Shown piece by piece: positions 1 to 9,234 of a stretch of DNA of 64,000 bases. The position numbers and the translations under genes are program-made. Within the stretch, counting starts at the first letter, position 1, and each line of letters starts with the position of its first letter. A model generated the notes under the pieces. The model was given only the letters and a program-made list of their open reading frames with translations, had not been told where the DNA came from and did not search any database. The stretch comes from Parietichytrium sp. I65-24A (taxonomy: Eukaryota; Sar; Bigyra; Thraustochytrida; Thraustochytriidae): positions 310,001 through 374,000 of the forward strand of contig BLSF01000012.1 of the NCBI GenBank assembly GCA_012862575.1, read 5' to 3'.

Positions 1-990
1 CAACCGCTGCGAAATTGCGTTACTTCGCACCCGCCTCACACCTTGCAGAAAAATCCAGCCGATCAAACAGTTTCGCATGAATATCACCAGCGTTGAAGCA
101 ATGACTCCAGGATCAAGGCCGACGCGTTGCTGGAGACCAATTTCTGCATTCCAAGCAATATGCAAGAAGCAAAGTGAGGTGATGACATCCGCACATGTGG
201 CCAATACCGCGAAACCAATTGCCGGAAGCTTCGTCTCGATTTCCTTCCTCTCCTTGACCGACAAGTCCTCAAGGCGAGGCGAAAGAACGACTGGGTCATT
301 CAAAAAGCAATAAAAGGCGGCAGAGTAGGCGGCAAAGCTGAGGACGATCACAAGAAGACTGAGGGAGCCGTCCAGCACGAGCTCGACGGGGGACATTGCG
401 GAGTCGTTGGTCTGTAGCCCGTAAGACCAGAGATAGATGAGGCTTCCATTTCCTCCCGCCACAGGGCCAAGTGCAATCGCAGCACAAACCACCTGCTTAA
501 TGACTCGTGCAGTGAAATTCGAGACTTTAAGAAGTCTGCGATTCTTCAGCTCCACACCAAGCTTCTCCGTGATCACGAGCGCCAAGAAGTAGCAAAAGGT
601 GCAAACCCAGATGACTGTGGGAACCGCGATGGTGAACTTCCATTCCTCCAAAATTCTGACGTACGTGGTAGTCGCGTTCGTGACGTTTCCCTCCTCCATA
701 CTTTCGACAGCACGAAGTTTCGCTGCAGCGAAAGGGTGCTCTGTGTTTCACTTGCTCGATTGGCCAGCCAGCAACCACGCCAGCGGGCTCAAAAGTATTG
801 CCGGAGCCCAGATGGCCTGCCCGTTCTTGCCTTTCAAGCCGGCGAGCCCCGCGTACTTCGAAGTCTGGACGATGGAAAAGTGAAAATAAGCAATGCGCTT
901 GAGACTTTGGACGACTAGGGGCCACATCCCTGTGCAAACGTATAAGAAAATGGTGACCTTTTCTTTACGTCCATCATACACACTGACCAT
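1..990 (-). CDS. Multi-pass membrane protein, partial (runs off left edge), in-frame TGA
   Basis: The minus strand is open from 747 to the window edge in one frame, with a usable ATG at 699 (MEEGNVTNATTTY). It encodes at least five hydrophobic segments, for example FTIAVPTVIWVCTFCYFLAL, LLVIVLSFAAYSAAFYCFL and IGFAVLATCADVITSLCFLH. Two NxT sites near the ATG suggest a lumenal N-terminus if it starts there. In the same frame just upstream, 990 to 748 encodes two more hydrophobic stretches before a TGA at 748-750, so the intact protein could have about seven membrane helices. I could not find a GT-AG intron of normal length that removes the TGA and keeps the frame, so the upstream piece may be a separate small ORF, a missed exon or a sequence error. 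I do not recognise the family. The C-terminus lies outside the window. Confidence 0.6.
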
Positions 991-1835
991 GGCAGTTGGG
1001 TTGAAGCCATTGTGTGGAATGTGTATAGTTTCCGTCTGCCATCGTTTTAAATGCTCGCATAGTCAAGTTCCCAATCGCGCCAATTATGTCGTGGTGCACT
1101 TGTCCATAAATGACTGTTTCTTTCTTTCTAATCGCCATCGAAAACGCGACATTGCTCAACATTTCTCGAGGTTGTAACTCTCCGCCCAACGGATTGCTGT
1201 TTGTAGAGTGTTTGTAGATCTATTTAGTGGTTCAAGCAAGAGCTAGTACCAGCTACACTAGTGTGGGTAAACAATTTGCAACGTGGATTGGTGAACTGAT
1301 TAGTACTATTAATAGAGAACCGTTACCCTCTCAAAGACGGGCGGACTTGGCGGCGCGGCGGCATTCACTCATTAAAATTACAAAGCCTGGTACACGCAGC
1401 TTGCAACTCCTACGGGAAAAATAGTAGATTAACGAGGCTGGTTGTTGTTTTAAAAGTATGCTGCGCAAGGAAATGCCGAGCAATAGGATATCGCACTGCA
1501 ACCCAACCATGCCGTCAAACAAGGTTCTAGATTGGGGCACTTGACGTGAGTGATGACTCTACTTCAATCGTTTCGCGCGCCGCGGTGTCATCCCAAAGAT
1601 GATCGCCTTTAGGTGCGACGCATACACATGTTCGTGTACACTGCGCACTTACTACATTCTCTTCAACGTCAGTACAATACAGTCGGAATCGGAATGTTGT
1701 ATTTAACATTGAGCGAGCCATTTAAGAACGACCAATATTCGTCGCCAGCGGTGTTTTCCTATTGAATAAACATCTCATCTCCTGATATTAAACTTTATGC
1801 ATCGCCATCTTCGTGCCTTTCAAAGACAATTCACG
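991..1835. other. Intergenic, no gene seen
   Basis: This stretch lies between the membrane-protein gene, which points left, and the stop of the bestrophin-like gene. Only short open frames without domain signal occur on either strand. It is expected to hold the upstream region of the left gene and the 3' flank of the right one. Confidence 0.6.
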
Positions 1836-3434
1836 CTACTTTAACGCATTGGCTTGGGCAGTGTTTGATCTCGCAAAAGTTGGCGAAGCAGGTGGCGAAG
1901 GAAAATCCCGGGTTGGCGACACTGGTACGTCAACGCCGTCCTTCTTCTTGAAGCCGATTTTGCAGATTTTACAAAATGTGACGGACCTTTTCAAAATTGT
2001 TCTACACATTTTCGTAAGGTTTGCATCCGATGCCCTCCACCCAAAGGGAACCTCCATCTCACAAGACGCTTCCTCAATCGCATATAATCCAAAGGTTAAA
2101 GACATACTTGCAAGTACTGGAAACCAGCCTGTATGATTGGTGGCGAAATAGAGAGGGCAGAACAAGATCGCTGCCACAAGTGAGAGAAGTAGCGCGAGAT
2201 GGTGTAAAACGAACGGAGGAGGCGTCCGAACGATTTCCCTACACTTTGTCCAGCAGTGAATGATACGTTCAACGTGCTGCTGAAAGATTTGCGAATCCCT
2301 GGTGCTCCCTTTCTGCGACCCTTCGTGCACATGCTTGGCGAACATGGTTCTAATCGCAATCGTGCAAACTACCACCCGGTCTTGAGGGGCATGGGCTTTG
2401 TAGACCGCCACCTCGCTTGGCGTAAGTATCAGCTTGAGCGGAGGCGCCCCGAAGCGATCCTGTACAAACTTTTCCTCTGATGAATCGAACCACTCGAGCG
2501 CGAGTGCGCTACGCTTTGACCCTGCTTTGAACGTGCTGTGGTCCCTTAAATGGTGCCTTGATTCCCGCAAGTCCTGTCGAATAAATGCAGCAAGGACATT
2601 GAATCTACGAATCATCTCAAGCATGTCCATGCCGCTGTTTCGGACGTGGATACTTGTGGTGCAAGCAAGTAAACTGTCTACAACTGCAGATGAAATTTGC
2701 AACACATACTCATGGCCCTTGCGGTACGTCCACCACGCCGCAAATAATCTGAAACCAAGGGCGAATATGGTGACGAGGATAAACGGAAGAAAGAAAAGGT
2801 CTGGTAAAGCGCTCTGCATGGCATCCGCTCTAGACGCTGAATTCTGAGCACCAATAACAATGCAGGTAACCAGACCAGAAGCTGCCACCGGCGGAAGGCA
2901 TCTCCGCACCACAGTGCCATCCATGTGCAAAACATCTCGAACGAAGCTGAAGTAGCCTAGCGGCGTTTCATCCCCACCTAGCAGAGGCCTCTCCCAATAC
3001 TTTTTCGCATTGACAAATCTGTATTTCATCCACCTGGGCATATTAGGGTCAATCTGCAGATCATCAAATTTTTCTGCCAATATGAGCTCGGCGTTTTCGT
3101 CCCCCTCTTCGTCATCATCATCGTCATCTATGTAGACTTCTTTCGCACGACCCTTGTTTCTGCTTTTTGATCTTCTCCTTCCAAATCGCCATTTTAGCTC
3201 TGGCGTTTTTATGTAGGGACCTCTTTTCTTTCCTTGAGAATGGTCGCCCTTGCCAAGTGTCTCCGGCGCTTGCTCTAGAAGATTTTGTGCGCCATTAGTG
3301 TCTGGATCTTCTGCTACCTCCGCTAATTTATCTGTCGTCTTCAGCGACTGGTCGTCATGTTGGGCCTGGTCGTCCGGCACAACTTGGGCCATATTGTGAC
3401 GCACCAAGTGGTCTTCGCCACGGCCAGCCTTCAC
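1836..3434 (-). CDS. Bestrophin-like anion channel
   Basis: This 532-residue protein has a C-terminal membrane domain of the bestrophin/UPF0187 type, a family of chloride channels in plasma membrane, ER or thylakoids. The first ~160 residues are polar, with an acidic run near residue 105, and look disordered. Hydrophobic segments follow (LPDLFFLPFILVTIFALGF, FVLHHLALLLSLVAAILFC, WFPVLASMSLTFGLYAIEEA). The family marker is the late EEASCEMEVPFG block, matching the bestrophin E-E-[IL]-x(3)-[IL]-E-x-PFG pattern that follows the last helix. The segment before it (TPPPFVLHHL) also resembles the family. The start could be M1 or M15 (3392). An equally polar tail follows PFG. The myosin gene lies upstream on the same strand. 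The call rests on motif memory; ion selectivity cannot be read. Confidence 0.7.
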   Translation of the reverse strand: MKAGRGEDHLVRHNMAQVVPDDQAQHDDQSLKTTDKLAEVAEDPDTNGAQNLLEQAPETLGKGDHSQGKKRGPYIKTPELKWRFGRRRSKSRNKGRAKEVYIDDDDDDEEGDENAELILAEKFDDLQIDPNMPRWMKYRFVNAKKYWERPLLGGDETPLGYFSFVRDVLHMDGTVVRRCLPPVAASGLVTCIVIGAQNSASRADAMQSALPDLFFLPFILVTIFALGFRLFAAWWTYRKGHEYVLQISSAVVDSLLACTTSIHVRNSGMDMLEMIRRFNVLAAFIRQDLRESRHHLRDHSTFKAGSKRSALALEWFDSSEEKFVQDRFGAPPLKLILTPSEVAVYKAHAPQDRVVVCTIAIRTMFAKHVHEGSQKGSTRDSQIFQQHVERIIHCWTKCREIVRTPPPFVLHHLALLLSLVAAILFCPLYFATNHTGWFPVLASMSLTFGLYAIEEASCEMEVPFGWRASDANLTKMCRTILKRSVTFCKICKIGFKKKDGVDVPVSPTRDFPSPPASPTFARSNTAQANALK

Positions 3435-3905
3435 TGCTTTGCTTCTCTCTCTCCAGAGAGCCAGGAGCCACCAGTATGCCTGTCAAGCGGTTCTGACGCC
3501 TCGCCAGGTGGCTGCCGCAACGCCGTCCTGGATCAAAGTCGAGGTCGACTGGGAGGTCTGCACGGGACAACAAACCTTTCACCGGTCGCTTTGGTCGCTT
3601 TCATTCGCTTTCCCTGTCCTCGGGCGATCGTTCCTCAGGCGTCTCAGGCCCCTCACACACTGTTAAAACGGTCATAGTAAGACGTGCCAGTTCCGTTACC
3701 TACGAAGTCTCCTGTCAATGCCTTCGCTAGTTGGTGCCACCCCGCTAAGCAGGGGTTACAGCTGCTCACTGTCGTTCGCCTGCTTGTTTGAGTTGGTGCT
3801 AGTACCGTGTACTGCACTAAATATCCATCTGTTCAGCGGGAAACCTAAAAAAAATATTGGAACATCACGTTTGGTGGCAATTCTTCTTTACTATTGGTGT
3901 AGTTT
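3435..3905. other. Intergenic between bestrophin-like and myosin genes
   Basis: A 471-nt spacer between two minus-strand genes. No convincing coding frame was found. It must contain the 3' end of the myosin transcript and the promoter of the bestrophin-like gene. Confidence 0.5.
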
Positions 3906-6900
3906 TCAATCCATCTGTTCAAAGTCCTCAGATGGCCGCTTGAGGTTCGGGGAATTCTCCTCTGCCTGAGTGTCGGGGTTTGGCACATCATCCATTGATA
4001 GGGCCTCTTCGACTGGCTGCCATGATCGGCTGTTCATGTAACCTCGTGACAAAGTATGTCTCTTGAATCCTTCTGATCGTCTCTTCATAGCTCCATTCAA
4101 GGCTGCCATCCATCGTTTTCGGTTGCGCTCTGTCTCGAAGTTGAGACGTAGCGGGTACGCAGAATTGGGGGTTTCCATCTCAAGACAATATTTACGCTTC
4201 CGGGAACCGTTACTCTTCTTAACGCTGCAAAGATCATTCAAATTCAGACCTCCCAAAGGAATGTCTTTGGCGTCTTTCGATTTGAACCAGTACAGCGAAG
4301 TCCCCTTCAGCACAAAGTGTCTCTTCCGCCAGTCATGCTTTCCCTGCGTCCACTCAATCTCTCCCTCAACGTGGACTTCACTGAGCCCCCCAGGTACGCC
4401 GGGGCCGCCAAATGCCCATGGGTTTTCAGGAGACAGCGGTTCCAGCAAAAAAGGGTGGGACAAGCGAAGTAGGCTCGAGGTACTGTGCGGATCTTGAAGC
4501 ATCAGGACCCAGCAGAAAGCATCGTCTCCTGAGGTGATTGTGAACCTGCGGATGCTATCAATCTCACTTTGGCGCTCAGTGCTTCTGAGCCTACCTTTGA
4601 TTTTGAGTTTAGAAGCTTGCAAGAGCTTTGATATCGCAGATGCAGACTTTCCTTCGTGGCGGATCAGCTCGACGGCTTGGACTGGCATATCGGAGAAAAT
4701 CACAAGTTTGTGGGTAGAGGAGGCCAGTGCACACGTCTTATTGCCAATCCACGGAACTTCTTCCTGTAGGAGATGGTCCAGCGTGACAAGGAGAATTCTC
4801 GGCGAAGGGCCGCTCGTGAAGACCAGGTAGTAGGTGTCGCCACTCTTCAAAAAGAAGCGCTTGCTTCGGAGCACAGTGGATACATGCGCAACGCATTCAT
4901 TCCCACGCAGCAAATGCTTGAATGGTGCACGCATTTCAATTAAACGGTCGAATCGACTTCGGATAATCGCGCCTCGCACATGAGCTTGTACCTTTACCAC
5001 GGCTCTGAGAGCTCGCAACTGCCTCTTTGCAAGAAGCATACGCACAACACTTGCGAGCTTGGTCGCGGCACTCTTTGCAGAAGCAAAAGCATCCACCTCG
5101 CGCTTTGCTCGCACAGCGGCCTGTAGCTTTGTGATGGCAAGTTTTGTTGCGCGAAAAGTCTTTCTTTGACGAGCGCCTCGATATGCAGCCGCTATCCTGT
5201 CAGCAGACTCCTTTTTCTTCTTCAGTAAGGCACGGGCTTTCCTCCTTCGAGCCAGCAACTGGAGAGCTGAGGCACTCTCTTCTCGCTTTTTGCGAACCTT
5301 ATGATCTAGAACCTTCAGGGTGGATTCAAGCATAAAACACTTTGACTCCCCCATTTGCCACTCGTGACCTTTGGACTCCGGTCCAAAAACGTCATAGAGG
5401 AGCTGTACAAGGACTTGCCGCTCATCGTCTACACCCTTCTTATAGGTGATTTTCGCAGCTTGCAGCAGCTCTGGGTACTTTTGAAGTGCTTCTTCGAACG
5501 GAATTCGGACAGGGAAACCTTCATGACGGACCCTGACCATCTCGAGAATCCCAAGCATTCTAAGCTGAGTCGCGACCATCTCAGCGGCCCATGCATGAGG
5601 CTGTTTCCTCTCATTGGGTTTTATGCAACGTACAAAGTGTAGCATAGTTGACTCCAAATGCGCGCGAAGGTTTCCCATCTGCATCCTAAATCGAGCCGAG
5701 ACGCTTTCGAGCTTGGCCATTTTGCGAGCCCCTCGCTCTGCCCGGTCTTCGCCTCCGTGAGCGGCTGCAGTAGTGCTTCCTTTACGCCGGGACTTGACCG
5801 TCCCTGGAAGCACATTGTCATCAGGTGCTTTGGCATTGTTGCTAGGACTGGTGTAGAGAATTTTTTGGAGAAATGGAAACCCAAGCACCTCGTTTTTGGC
5901 AGCCGACAGTTGCTGCACGAGATTTCCAGATCCAGATGTCTGGCTCTCACCGGACGCCGCAGATCCCGTACTTTTGGTCTTTGCGCGCGTTCTGAAGGCT
6001 AGTAAAGTAGCTCTCCGAGATGGCACTGCGGCGATGAGGGATTGCAAATCTTTGTTGCTCTTGGTGATGAGTTCCATAAGATCGGGCTGGAGATGATCCG
6101 AGTTTTTGCCGACCAAACCGCTGGACTCATAGGTGACCGGCCCAGCAAAGTGCACAATTACAAACGTTGAGGAAACTCGGCGAGAAAGTCGAAGACGGGA
6201 CTTGTCATCTTTCCCTTGCAGCGATTTCAAGGCCTTCACAAAGTTCTGGTCTGAGCCACGCGCGCCCAGTGCGCCTTGCTCGTCAAGAAGCTGGAAAATG
6301 CCATTTGGTTTGCTATCGAGCAAGGTCAAAAGCGCCTTATTGTCTCTAAAAGAGAGAGAAGGGCAAGATATGCCTTCCGCCGAGAGGCTGTCGAGCTCGA
6401 GCTGGAATACGTGGTCATCGAACATGCCCTGAAGCACTTCGTTAGTGTAGTTGATGCATAACTGCTCGAACGAGTTGCACTCCAAGATCTCGAATCCGAA
6501 AATGTCCAAAATTCCAATGTAAAGCTGCTGAGCCGGGCTCTTGCCCTTTCTGGTCAAGGACTGAGGGCGGGAATGCGGCTGATCGCCGCCAGAGTGGCTT
6601 GTAGAAGAGTTTAGGCGACGCACGAGCCATTCAAATAGTGCCTGATACATTGCTTTTACGAGCCCGTCGCGGCTACCCTCCGCTTCAAGAGTGGAAAGGG
6701 GTACGAAAGAGACAGAGTGCCGCTTTCCGGCACGGACGGAGCGCTTACAAAAGGTGTCTACGAGCTGGTCCGCGTCTACACCCACGAGGCGAGCAGCCAG
6801 CTCCAGATTGTCATAAGCTTCCTTCGATCCAATGTCAACTTTGCACCCCTCCTCTCCATCACTCTTTACGTCCGGGATGAAAGAAACATTTCCCAGCGCA

Positions 6901-8078
6901 AGGATAGCGGCCAAGACCCTCCATATGTCGCGCTGCTCTTCGCGCTCCACGCCGAGCATCTCGAACGACTCGGTGACTTGGTGGAAGTCATCGAGGTCGA
7001 AATTTGGCGGCATGGACGAAATGCTACGAGGTCGCAAGGACGCCTGATTTCGTCGCCCGCCCTGAGAGCGGAGGTATCGGTAACTCTCCCAGCCCTGCAA
7101 ACCAAGCCCGCTAAACGCATGCGGGTCGTGTTTTGCAGCTGCGCACAGTTGGTAAAATATGTGGTAGTTGCGCTCTTGGTTCGCATGTGACACGACGCGG
7201 CTCTTCTCGAGGAGGAAATGCAATGTTTTAGCTCCTGTAATGACCCCGTCCTTATTGTACTCGAGTTGCACAAATTTTCCAAAGCGGCTTGAGTTGTCGT
7301 TTCGAATAGTGCGGGCATTCCCAAAAGCCTCTAGCACTGGATTCGTGTGAAGAATAGCGTCTTCCATCTGAGACACATCTCGAGCGCCATCACTCGCCTC
7401 TTTGCTTGGGCTGGTGCTTTTCTGTGGCTGCTGGTTTCCCCGTTTCCCAAAGAGCCCTGGAAGGCGAATGGACCCTCCAATTGGTGCCCCTCGGCCACGC
7501 ATCATGCCCATGAGCTTTGACTTACTCCCTACTTCCTTTCTTCTGGCTTGACTTCTGTCCGCGAGGAAGCTCATTATCCGCTTGGCAGCCTCAGTTTTCC
7601 CAGCGCCGCTTTCGCCGTTAATCAGAATACTTTGGCTCATGCCCCGAAGCCCGTTGTTGAGCATATCGTTGTATGCCTTGTCTGCCACCGTGTAGACATG
7701 GGGTATCTTGTCATCAACCTGAGATGGGATTGGTTCATACAGCCCCTTGATCTCTGCGTACGGGTTTACTGATATCAGAATGTCCCCGATAAACGTGTAT
7801 ATGTTGTTTGCCATCGCCCTCCTCTTGAGTAAAGCCATTAAACCAGCGGCGTTCATTGCGCTCATCTCGAAAATATTGTCTAGATCTTCCTCGTGGTCCT
7901 TCGCGTAAGTCAGCGTATCGCTGAGTTTGTACGTTTTCTGCTGGGATATTGCGGAGTCATCGTTGCTCAGCTCTACAGTGATCTCCTTTTTATCCGAAGA
8001 AACGCTGATGACATCCGCAAGCTCCCAAACATTGACCGGGTGAGGCACCCATACTTTGTCATCAAGAGGCAACTCCAT
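3906..8078 (-). CDS. Unconventional myosin with IQ region and C-terminal PH domains
   Basis: Actin-based motor of 1390 residues. Motor signatures are the P-loop GESGAGKT (155-162), switch I NDNSSRFG (260-267), switch II DIFGFE (525-530) and an actin-binding block ending VRCIKPN (about 797-822). An IQ-like, basic helical neck follows (about 937-1040). A PDK1-type PH-like segment lies near 1060-1195 (KRFFLKSGDTYYLVF, EEVPWIGN) and a classical PH domain near 1235-1335 (WRKRHFVLKGTSLYWF ... RWMAALN). Loop 1 after the P-loop is unusually long (about 60 residues, basic, Gly/Pro-rich) and loop 2 is also long. A serine sits about 16 residues before DGLVK, near the TEDS position. I start at 8078 because MELPLDDKVWVPHP begins the usual N-terminal fold; the frame stays open to 8270 (1454 residues). 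The PH domains imply membrane phosphoinositide binding. The myosin class is not assigned. Confidence 0.9.
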   Translation of the reverse strand: MELPLDDKVWVPHPVNVWELADVISVSSDKKEITVELSNDDSAISQQKTYKLSDTLTYAKDHEEDLDNIFEMSAMNAAGLMALLKRRAMANNIYTFIGDILISVNPYAEIKGLYEPIPSQVDDKIPHVYTVADKAYNDMLNNGLRGMSQSILINGESGAGKTEAAKRIMSFLADRSQARRKEVGSKSKLMGMMRGRGAPIGGSIRLPGLFGKRGNQQPQKSTSPSKEASDGARDVSQMEDAILHTNPVLEAFGNARTIRNDNSSRFGKFVQLEYNKDGVITGAKTLHFLLEKSRVVSHANQERNYHIFYQLCAAAKHDPHAFSGLGLQGWESYRYLRSQGGRRNQASLRPRSISSMPPNFDLDDFHQVTESFEMLGVEREEQRDIWRVLAAILALGNVSFIPDVKSDGEEGCKVDIGSKEAYDNLELAARLVGVDADQLVDTFCKRSVRAGKRHSVSFVPLSTLEAEGSRDGLVKAMYQALFEWLVRRLNSSTSHSGGDQPHSRPQSLTRKGKSPAQQLYIGILDIFGFEILECNSFEQLCINYTNEVLQGMFDDHVFQLELDSLSAEGISCPSLSFRDNKALLTLLDSKPNGIFQLLDEQGALGARGSDQNFVKALKSLQGKDDKSRLRLSRRVSSTFVIVHFAGPVTYESSGLVGKNSDHLQPDLMELITKSNKDLQSLIAAVPSRRATLLAFRTRAKTKSTGSAASGESQTSGSGNLVQQLSAAKNEVLGFPFLQKILYTSPSNNAKAPDDNVLPGTVKSRRKGSTTAAAHGGEDRAERGARKMAKLESVSARFRMQMGNLRAHLESTMLHFVRCIKPNERKQPHAWAAEMVATQLRMLGILEMVRVRHEGFPVRIPFEEALQKYPELLQAAKITYKKGVDDERQVLVQLLYDVFGPESKGHEWQMGESKCFMLESTLKVLDHKVRKKREESASALQLLARRRKARALLKKKKESADRIAAAYRGARQRKTFRATKLAITKLQAAVRAKREVDAFASAKSAATKLASVVRMLLAKRQLRALRAVVKVQAHVRGAIIRSRFDRLIEMRAPFKHLLRGNECVAHVSTVLRSKRFFLKSGDTYYLVFTSGPSPRILLVTLDHLLQEEVPWIGNKTCALASSTHKLVIFSDMPVQAVELIRHEGKSASAISKLLQASKLKIKGRLRSTERQSEIDSIRRFTITSGDDAFCWVLMLQDPHSTSSLLRLSHPFLLEPLSPENPWAFGGPGVPGGLSEVHVEGEIEWTQGKHDWRKRHFVLKGTSLYWFKSKDAKDIPLGGLNLNDLCSVKKSNGSRKRKYCLEMETPNSAYPLRLNFETERNRKRWMAALNGAMKRRSEGFKRHTLSRGYMNSRSWQPVEEALSMDDVPNPDTQAEENSPNLKRPSEDFEQMD

Positions 8079-8270
8079 TTCGATTTCCTCCCGCGGGGCA
8101 AAGCGTGCCGAGCCGGAGCGTTCAGTATACTCGGACTGCAGGTTATGGTCTTTGTCTCGAGCTCGATCGATCGTGTCAACTCCGCCACGCCACTCAAGCG
8201 AGCCAGCGAGATCAGAGTAAGCACACACCCTGAAGGACAACCAAGAGGGCAGTGCGCGGAGGCGCGCCAA

Positions 8271-9234
8271 CCAACGATGCCAAGGGGAACGTCACCGACA
8301 AGTGAGTAAGGTCTCGTTCGGTAAGAACAGGTCGCCGCCGTGTGAGCGACCTCGAAGCTCAAATGGTCCCTCCACACCTGCGCTCTCCTTCTCCCTCACT
8401 TCGCCCAAGTCTGTGCTTTCGGAGGGGGGAGCAGCTCTCAATTTGCTCCCACTCTGCCAGTGAGCACCACAATATGTCAGCACCAGTGCATACTAGCACA
8501 TACCAATATCACGCTAGCCTACTCCCTGCGATTAGTTTTTTGGCTCTGCGACGTTAGTGAGACTCGTGGAAGGGGGTTTATGGTACGTACTAATGATAGT
8601 ACTCGCACTAGTACTAGTGCATTACCAGTATAGTACCAGTACCCGGCTCTCACGGCTCATCTGACGTTCAATGCATAATAACTTATCTACTGCCTCCCCT
8701 GGTTGTGCCAAGCTCCAAGGTAGTGAAACTATAGCGCCTCGTAGCACACCTGTTTGAGCACACACCTCCATTCGTAAGGGGTATTGCTGTAGTATTAATC
8801 ATTGTATAGGCGATATTAGGATGACTTGATTCATGTTCATGCAGGGGAAGAGCAGTGTGAGCAGGCACGTGGTCCTGTAGATAGGTTTGAGGCGAGTTGA
8901 AGCCATCATTTCAGGTTGGGGCTTTGGGGCTCCTCCGTAAAGAAGGCAAGCTACATGAGTTCTGCAGTTCTGATGTGGCACTCGGTGCACTGGTGCCGGC
9001 ACTGAGCACGTCCTACTCTCTCCGAGTCACAGAAACGACACCATGATACAACCGGTCCATTTTTCAAGTGAAAGTACTGTACCAGGTACATACATCATCA
9101 GAGGCATCAAGCATTTCCCCACGGGAGTTAGGCTGCGAGGTTGGTCTTTTGTGTTGTCGTCACCACAGACAAGACCTCATGGAGAACTCAACGCCCGAAA
9201 GCTCTTTTATTCTATTTCTGTTTCTCTTTATTTT
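8271..9234. other. Intergenic with ACTAGT palindrome
   Basis: Spacer of about 960 nt between two minus-strand genes. No coding signal was seen. It includes a perfect 14-bp palindrome CACTAGTACTAGTG at 8606-8619, in a patch rich in GTAC and AGTA steps. Confidence 0.5.
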
